Shown here: piece after piece, positions 58,341 through 64,000 of the stretch
How the letters are laid out: each line of letters opens with the position of its first letter
Position numbering within the stretch: position 1 is the first letter of the stretch
Source of the DNA: Vicia villosa
Lineage: Eukaryota; Streptophyta; Magnoliopsida; Fabales; Fabaceae
Direction: 5' to 3'
Assembly: GCF_029867415.1 (NCBI RefSeq)
Contig: NC_081185.1
Location: 84,821,712-84,885,711 of the forward strand
Length of the DNA: 64,000 nt
Notes under the pieces: generated by a model
Databases searched by the model: none
Told to the model about the DNA's origin: nothing
What the model saw: only the letters and a program-made list of their open reading frames with translations
Translations under genes and position numbers: made by a program

Positions 58341-59803
58341 TTCGTATTTTCTTATTTAATTCGTACCCTAATCAGGGTTTATGAAGATCATGCCATACAC
58401 TGAAATATTTCTTTTTCTATGCTTTGTTTCAGGGTCGACTTTCCAGATGCCTTCCGACTACGCGCCTTCAGAATCCGAAGCTAAGTATTCATTTAAATTT
58501 CAAAGTCTATTTTGTTTCCTTTTAATTAGGGTTTGCCTTTAAATAATCTTGCCCACATTTACTTTTCTGCCTTTGCCATTTTTTTTCAGGATTAACCCCG
58601 AGGCTTCCTCCGACCGCCAACCATGTCAGATCAAATTCGAAGCTAAGTGCCTATTTATTTGTTTATTTTTAATTTCTTTATCTTTTTTTTATTTTTTAGG
58701 GTTAGGTTTGTTCGCCTCCGAACCGATAATGCACTCACCCTATTTTTGTTTGCCATTTTTCCCACCTTTTCAGGGTTTGTCAAATTGCCAAAGCTACGAA
58801 TATCGGTAACCCTAAACCCTGATCTTGATTATTACTTGTGTTAAATCTATTTGCTTTATTTTATCCCGCTGGTTTCAATTTCCCTCTCCTCCGCTGGTTT
58901 CAATCTCGTTTCCCCGTTATTGTTACTTTAATTGCTAATATTAGTTGTTGTGGTTAGTAATTTTAGGGAGTGCAACTCTGAATTGAATTAGAATCACCTA
59001 ATTACAAGATAATATAATTGAATATAATCACGTGATTGCTGCACCCACGCACTCTTTTAGGGTAACTCCTCTCCTGACGAATTTTCGAATAATAGTCAAG
59101 TCCCTCGAGCGTAGGGATGCCTTAGCCTATGCTGCCTTCAATTCAAAATCAACATGTCCCTCCGATTTAAAGATCATAGTCCCTTCGATGCCGCCTTTCG
59201 GTATAAATGATCTTGTCCCTCGATTAAATGGTGATAGCCCCTCCGATGGCTAAGGTATCCTTACTGATTGCCTTTATGACTATTCATATCTCATAGGACT
59301 ACCTACCCTTTTTATGGTATGGATAGCCTCTATGACCATACGCTGACCCTTCGATGACCTGCACGTCCAATATAAACAAGGACTACCTACTCTTATATAG
59401 TATGGATAGTCCTAGGAACCTTAAAAATTACAGAAAAATACCAATTAGTTAGGGTAGTGCTCTTAACCTGCCTAGCTCGATAAAAAATATCTTTTCACTA
59501 CTATTTCGAAAAACTAAGGCTACGCATTTACGCTAAAGTCCTTATGTCTCTTTTCAACTCAAAACGAACAAACATGAGCTAAGCAAGTTAAGAGCCCGTA
59601 GATAACTACAGATGAAAAGGGTGCTTGCACCTTCCCTTTTCATAACTTACCCCCCGAGCCCGTTTTCTTTTTTTTTTTTTTAAAAAGGTCTTTTTCTGTA
59701 CTTTTTACCTTTCCTAAAATTGGACAAAATAAAAGTCGATGGCGACTCTTGCTCACCGCAACATTGGTTTCTTTAAAAATAAAAGTCAGTTCACCGTGTT
59801 ACA

Positions 59804-60516
59804 CTTAGCATATGCTGCCTACAAATCCAAATCATCGTAGTCCCTCGGAATAAAAGATCATTGTCCCTTCGAGTTGCCTACGAATAAAATGATCTCGTCC
59901 CTCGATGTTGCCTCGATAAATGATGATAGTCCCTTCGAATAATAAGGTATCCTTACTGTTGCCTTAATGACTATTGTGTCCTTCCCCGAGACTACCTGCC
60001 CTCTTTATGGTAGGGACAGTCTTGTGGCGAACGATTATTTTCGATGACCCTTCGATGACCCGCACATCCAATTGAAAGACTTCCTGCCCTCTCATGGTAT
60101 GGATAGACCCTTTCGCCCGAAAAGCTTAAAGAACACGAAAGACAAACATAGGGTAGGTAGTTCTCAATTGCTTGCTCAATTCAAACAGATTCAAAATACT
60201 TTTCACACCTCCTTTCAAAACTATTCAACATAAGGCTACGCTTATTTACAAGCTAAAGTACTTAACGAAATCTTTTCACACACGACACTTTTCAAAAAAT
60301 TCAAACAAACAAGTGAGCTAAGCAATTAAGAGCCCATGGATAACCATAGATGCAAAGGGTGCCTTACACATTCCCTTTGTATAACTTACCCCCCAAACTC
60401 AAAATCTTTCAAAGGTTTTTCCTGTCCTTTTTGCCTTTCCCATTGGATAAAATAAAAATCGGTGGCGACTCTTGCTTACCGCGACATTTTAATAAAAGTC
60501 AGTTCGCCGTATCACA
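59804..60516 (+). mobile_element. LTR of family E, right remnant
   Basis: Continues the LTR interrupted at 6474. U5-type repeats (TCCCTCGA, CCCTTCGAGTTGCCT), the AAGAGCCCATGGATAACCAT block shared with B, the U5 echo at 60463-60476, and end GTATCACA. It is closer to B than to A. It sits in the integrase fragment that resumes at 60517. Confidence 0.75.
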
Positions 60517-60874
60517 ACAGCCTCAACCCATTTGGTGAAATAATCTATGGCAACCAATATGAATCAGTGTCCATTAGAGGCTTTCGGTTCGATCATCCCT
60601 ATCATGTCAATCCCCCACATTACAAATCACCATGGTGAACTCAGAATGTTCAACGGATTAGGTGGCATGTGTATTTTGTCAGCGTAGATTTAGCATTTGT
60701 GACATGTCCTTGCGTATTGGAAACAGTCAGCTTCCATTGTTAACCAGTAATATCCTGCTCGTAGTATTTTTCTTGCCATTGAATGTCCATTTACATGTGT
60801 TCCGAAAGTTGCTTCGTGTACTTCTTTGATAATCTCCTTGGCCTCATTTTTATCCACACACCTTAGTAGCACCG
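60517..60874 (-). pseudogene. Ty3/gypsy integrase fragment (zinc finger to start of the DDE core)
   Basis: Minus-strand translation gives an integrase zinc-binding region (HEATFGTHVNGHSMARKIL, YYWLTMEADCFQYARTCHKC) followed by the start of the catalytic core (WGIDMIGMIEPKASNGH, FILVAIDYFTKWVEA, with the first catalytic Asp in this stretch). It is a broken copy: TAA directly after CHKC at 60690, and two TGA codons further on, in the PWPF and GHRF positions of related proteins. It is cut at both ends by insertions (H at 60875, E at 60516). This is the only pol sequence in the window and it belongs to the oldest layer of the nest. It cannot be functional. Confidence 0.85.
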
Positions 60875-62224
60875 TGTCATACCCTAAAAATTTGCCCATC
60901 CTATTTTTCTTAATTCAAACTCATATCAAAGTTCAAGGTTCAAAGACATCCCTCCTAAACAAAGGCTCAAGAAACTAGGGTTTGTGGTTTCCTGAAGAAA
61001 ATCAATGGATCAAAGGCTCCAAGGCATCTCACATGGCTTATGATATTTCAAACTACCTCCATGACAAAATTCAGGCTTTAATTCAAAGGATTGATCACTT
61101 AATGGCTCAGAAAGTCAACAGTCGACTAGTTTGACCTAAAAGTCAATTATGGTCAAAGTACAGTCAAAACTCCTGATTTTTTGTCAACATCCTTATTTTT
61201 AAGTATCATTCACCATTTGATTAAGGATTGATCATGGTTCATCAAGGAAAGATCAGAAATCAACAACATTACAGGTTCCTTTTGAAAGTCAACCAAAAGT
61301 CATCTTTTTCAAAAGAGCATACAAGGAGCATGGAAAATTATTTTGACATGGGACCAAAAACATTGATTAGAGGACTCTTCAAGGTTTCTAAAAATTCCAA
61401 GAACTTGAAAAAATGTTGAAATATGAAGAAATGGAAAGGTGCACAAGTTCACATATTTTCAAGGGTATGCATGAAGAGAAAAGGTCCAAAACTCCAAATA
61501 TTCCCAAATGGGCCTATATTCTTTTCATCCAAACTTCATCTTAAGCCCATGCACGTCCCAAAAATGTATCTTTCTATTTTATATTATTTTTATTGATTAT
61601 TTTATGGTTTTTACTCATTTAAATCATAATCTATTTATATAAAAGTGTAAGTTAAATGGAAGATATGATTTTGCTTTGATTCTAAGCTAAATATCAATCA
61701 AATTTCTTGCCAAGAGAGATTAGTGAGAAAAGATTGAGATTGAGACCAAATAAGAAGGTTTTCATAAAAAGTTCCAAATCAAATTTCCAAGATTGCAAAT
61801 CAAAGATTGGATTGGATTGGATTCACAATTGTTAACCTAATTTGAACTATTATATATAGTGAAGCTTTCCAAATGCATAGGTTACAAATTTTTTCTGCAA
61901 AAGAACCCTAATCAAGCTCTTAAAATTTCAAGAACAAAACAAATTCGGATTCCAAATTGCAGCCACTTCCAAGGAGATTTGAGGATTCAATTACATGCCT
62001 GAAGGCGCAAGGAAGCTTCTCCAATCATTACCAGGTCTCCACGCACCAGGAACACACATTCATAGCCCACGGTTTGCACCTCTTTGAATTTTTCCAATCA
62101 CTCTATTTTACGATGCATAAGCATATTTTAATCACATAATATTGTTTGTTATGATGCTTTGAATGTTTCTGGGCAATTAATCGATTTTTTGCGTGCGTAT
62201 ATTGCGAGTTACCATTGTTGAATG
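60875..62224 (+). mobile_element. LTR of family H, first part
   Basis: Starts TGTCATACCCTAAAAATTTGC and follows the A LTR at lower similarity, with a deletion near 61265 where ATCAACAA joins CATTACAGG. A TATA box TATATATAG is at 61851-61859. Interrupted at 62224 by family I after TACCATTGTTGAATG. Confidence 0.75.
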
Positions 62225-64000
62225 TGTCATACCCTAATTTTGACCCCCCTGAGATGACACATCTCCAGACTTTTCATCAAATTCAAAACACATACTCAGA
62301 GCAGTCACTTATTTCATCTAGTACTTAATCGAGGATGTTCAAGGACAAAAGAGCTCAGGCAAAGGATCAATCAATAAGAGGATTAGTCTCCAATACAATC
62401 ATAGGACTCAAAAAGCTTCATTCTATTCACCTATGATTGATTAGACACCAATCATCTAGGCTCAGGTTTGCTTAATTCACCAATCTAGGGTTTTGAGCCC
62501 ATCAAGGACTATAATCAGGGATCACATTTGGGAAACCCTAAAAAGCTACAGGACATCATTCAAGGGCTTCAATCATCTTCAAATAATCCATATGACAATA
62601 TCCATTGGGCATTACACTTCAATTCAAGATCTACAGTCATCAATTTCATCTGGTCGACAATTAGGGTTTTTGACCTAATTCACTTGCACAGTTGACTTTT
62701 AATCAGGACATGGATCCAACATTCAAAACATGACTCAAGAAATTCTATCACCTCAATATAATCCATTCATATCACTCATTTGAGGAGAAGTACTTGATTC
62801 ATTACCAAAGTCCAAAATTTCACTTCATTTGGAAAAAGTCAACTGTACAAGATCACCTTTGACTTTCAAGTTTTTTGGTCAAACCATGACTTTTGAGGAC
62901 CAATATCATCAATATATGATTATTGAAGTCATTTGGCCAAAGAAAATCAAGAAAATTCATCAAGGATCAAAAAGTCATGAAAAGTCAAACTAAGTGCATT
63001 TTGACCTAGTTCATGGATCTCAAAATTTCACCTACACAACTCAAAAAAACTTCCAACATGAAAGTTGTAGATCTCACCAAATAAAACAACTTCTCACAAA
63101 AGAACTTTCTTCAAGAGATCAATCATTTAAGAGATATGGACTTTGGAAGTTATAGGTCATGAAAAACTTAGAAAATTCTAAGTATTTTGACCTAGTTTTC
63201 TTCAAACTTTGGGCCTGTTTTACACAAATTTCCCAAATGATTTTAGAAAAGCTCCAAACTAATGAATTGAAGTACATATTAAGAGCTTTACAAATTGTGC
63301 TCAACCTTATCCAAATTAATTTTGAGCTAAGAGTTATGCTTGTTCAAAGTTGGCCTCATGAAGTAAAATTATAGGTCATGTACAATTTGAAACTTTGCAA
63401 TTTTGTGCATATGGCTTCACTAATGGATGCTACACGACCCATAATACATCTGTAAGCATACCATGCATCCATTTTCACCATGGAATAAGAATTGAAGAAT
63501 ATTCCCAAAAACAAGAGCATGTGATTATGTAATCATTACTTTTGAGAATTTATGGTAAGCAATGATTCATCAAATGGAATCTTATCCTAAGCCAATAGAA
63601 AGCCTCTACATATCAGAAATGTTCCCCAGGATCAGATGATATCAATGGATAGGGAGCTAGCTCGGTTTGGCCATCATTGCATTTTGGAGATTCCTTGAAT
63701 TTCTTCATGGCCAAGAAACTAAAACTCTCTCATTAAGCAAGCTCACTCTTCCAATCTGTACATAGCTCTTTGCCTATAAATAGAAGTGTCACCCTTCATA
63801 TTAATGACACCAAAGCAACTACAATTCTTGATTTCTCCTTCTTCCTTTCACACTTAGGATTTTCAAAGGTTCTTTGGCAAGAAGACTCGGGTTCTTCAAA
63901 CTAGAGCTTTTCCTTTGAAACTAAGTGTTCTAACCTTTCAAGGGGGTCCATTAGAAGTGATCCAAGAACCTGGAACACTTCTGTAATTGCAAGAACACCA
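62225..64000 (+). mobile_element. LTR of family I, start (runs off the window)
   Basis: Starts TGTCATACCCTAATTTTGAC. Long AT-rich U3 with many TCAAGG/AAAGTCA words, no gene seen. TATA box TATAAATAG at 63775-63783, about 1550 bp in. The end of the LTR is beyond the window. Confidence 0.7.
63775..63783 (+). promoter_or_regulatory. Putative LTR promoter TATA box (family I)
   Basis: TATAAATAG preceded by GCC, with a C/A-rich leader following (ACACCAAAGCAACTAC near 63808). Confidence 0.55.

Larger units (their letters stand above)
6475..59803 (+). mobile_element. Composite element A: non-autonomous Ogre, LTR-int-LTR-int-LTR
   Basis: One insertion bounded by the 5-bp duplication CTTAG (6470-6474 and 59804-59808). 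Its parts are LTR1 6475-7969 + 22596-25051, internal1 25052-25719 + 38604-42294, LTR2 42295-45802 + 51002-51460, internal2 51461-55812, and LTR3 55813-59803. The interruptions are elements B, C and D. The two internal regions are nearly identical, about 4.36 kb, and lack pol. LTRs are about 4.0 kb (LTR3 uninterrupted 3991 bp), TG...CA bounded. The tandem form most simply arose by unequal recombination between LTRs of one original insertion. Confidence 0.85.
55813..59803 (+). repeat. Element A LTR3 (uninterrupted, 3991 bp)
   Basis: Reference copy of the A LTR. TATA box TATAAATA at 56978-56985, long TA run at about 57848-57914, palindrome at 58297-58340, U5 repeats, U5 echo TGGCGACTCTTGCT from 59740, end GTGTTACA at 59803, then the CTTAG target duplication. 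Minus-strand open frames of about 95-142 codons recur in all three A LTRs but overlap each other and match nothing known. Confidence 0.88.

Overview
The window reads as intergenic DNA of a large-genome legume, most likely an IRLC/Fabeae species (Pisum, Vicia, Lathyrus or Lens relative). The grounds are LTR retrotransposons of the Ogre (Ty3/gypsy, Tat lineage) type that begin TGTCATACCCC, carry LTRs of up to about 4 kb, and use a primer-binding site of the form TGGCGACTCTGCTGGGGA; a Sirevirus-type Ty1/copia element; and one defensin-like (DEFL) gene of the kind that is abundant in these legumes. This is a eukaryotic region with no operons. Almost everything is transposon sequence nested up to five insertions deep.

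Layout. 1-5072: an AT-rich tandem array (three units and a partial fourth) with a truncated Ogre-like LTR start at each side. Unit 2 alone contains an intact two-exon DEFL gene on the minus strand (2510-2854); unit 3 contains a 236-bp MITE with a 9-bp target duplication. 5641-5740 is an assembly gap. 5741-6412 is a minus-strand LTR start (family F). From there to 60516 an old LTR (family E) is split by one large composite element A (6475-59803, flanked by CTTAG on both sides) arranged LTR-internal-LTR-internal-LTR. Three younger elements sit inside A: composite B in the first LTR (7970-22595, LTR-internal-LTR-partial internal-partial LTR), element C in the first internal region (25720-38603, minus strand, TSD ACTTG), and the Sirevirus-like element D in the second LTR (45803-51001, minus strand, TSD CGCTG). 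60517-60874 is a broken integrase fragment into which E and a further LTR (H, 60875-62224) inserted; H is interrupted by LTR I (62225 to the window end).

Coding capacity. None of A, B or C encodes pol. B keeps a gag with nonsense codons, A keeps only the last ~30 codons of gag, and C has no recognisable gene. D has an intact 549-residue gag but no pol. All are therefore non-autonomous and would need enzymes supplied in trans. The only intact host gene I can support is the DEFL gene.

Most interesting signals: (1) the DEFL gene, present in one of three sister repeat units; (2) element C, whose 3' region is a series of four unrelated minisatellites all built from short hairpins, some with compensatory changes between monomers; (3) tRNA-like A-box/B-box modules inside the LTRs of three families; (4) a second partial primer-binding-site sequence inside U5 of every Ogre-like family here; (5) ATCGAT palindromes in D's U3, in three pairs each spaced exactly 21 bp. 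All comparisons were made by eye; no alignments or searches were run.
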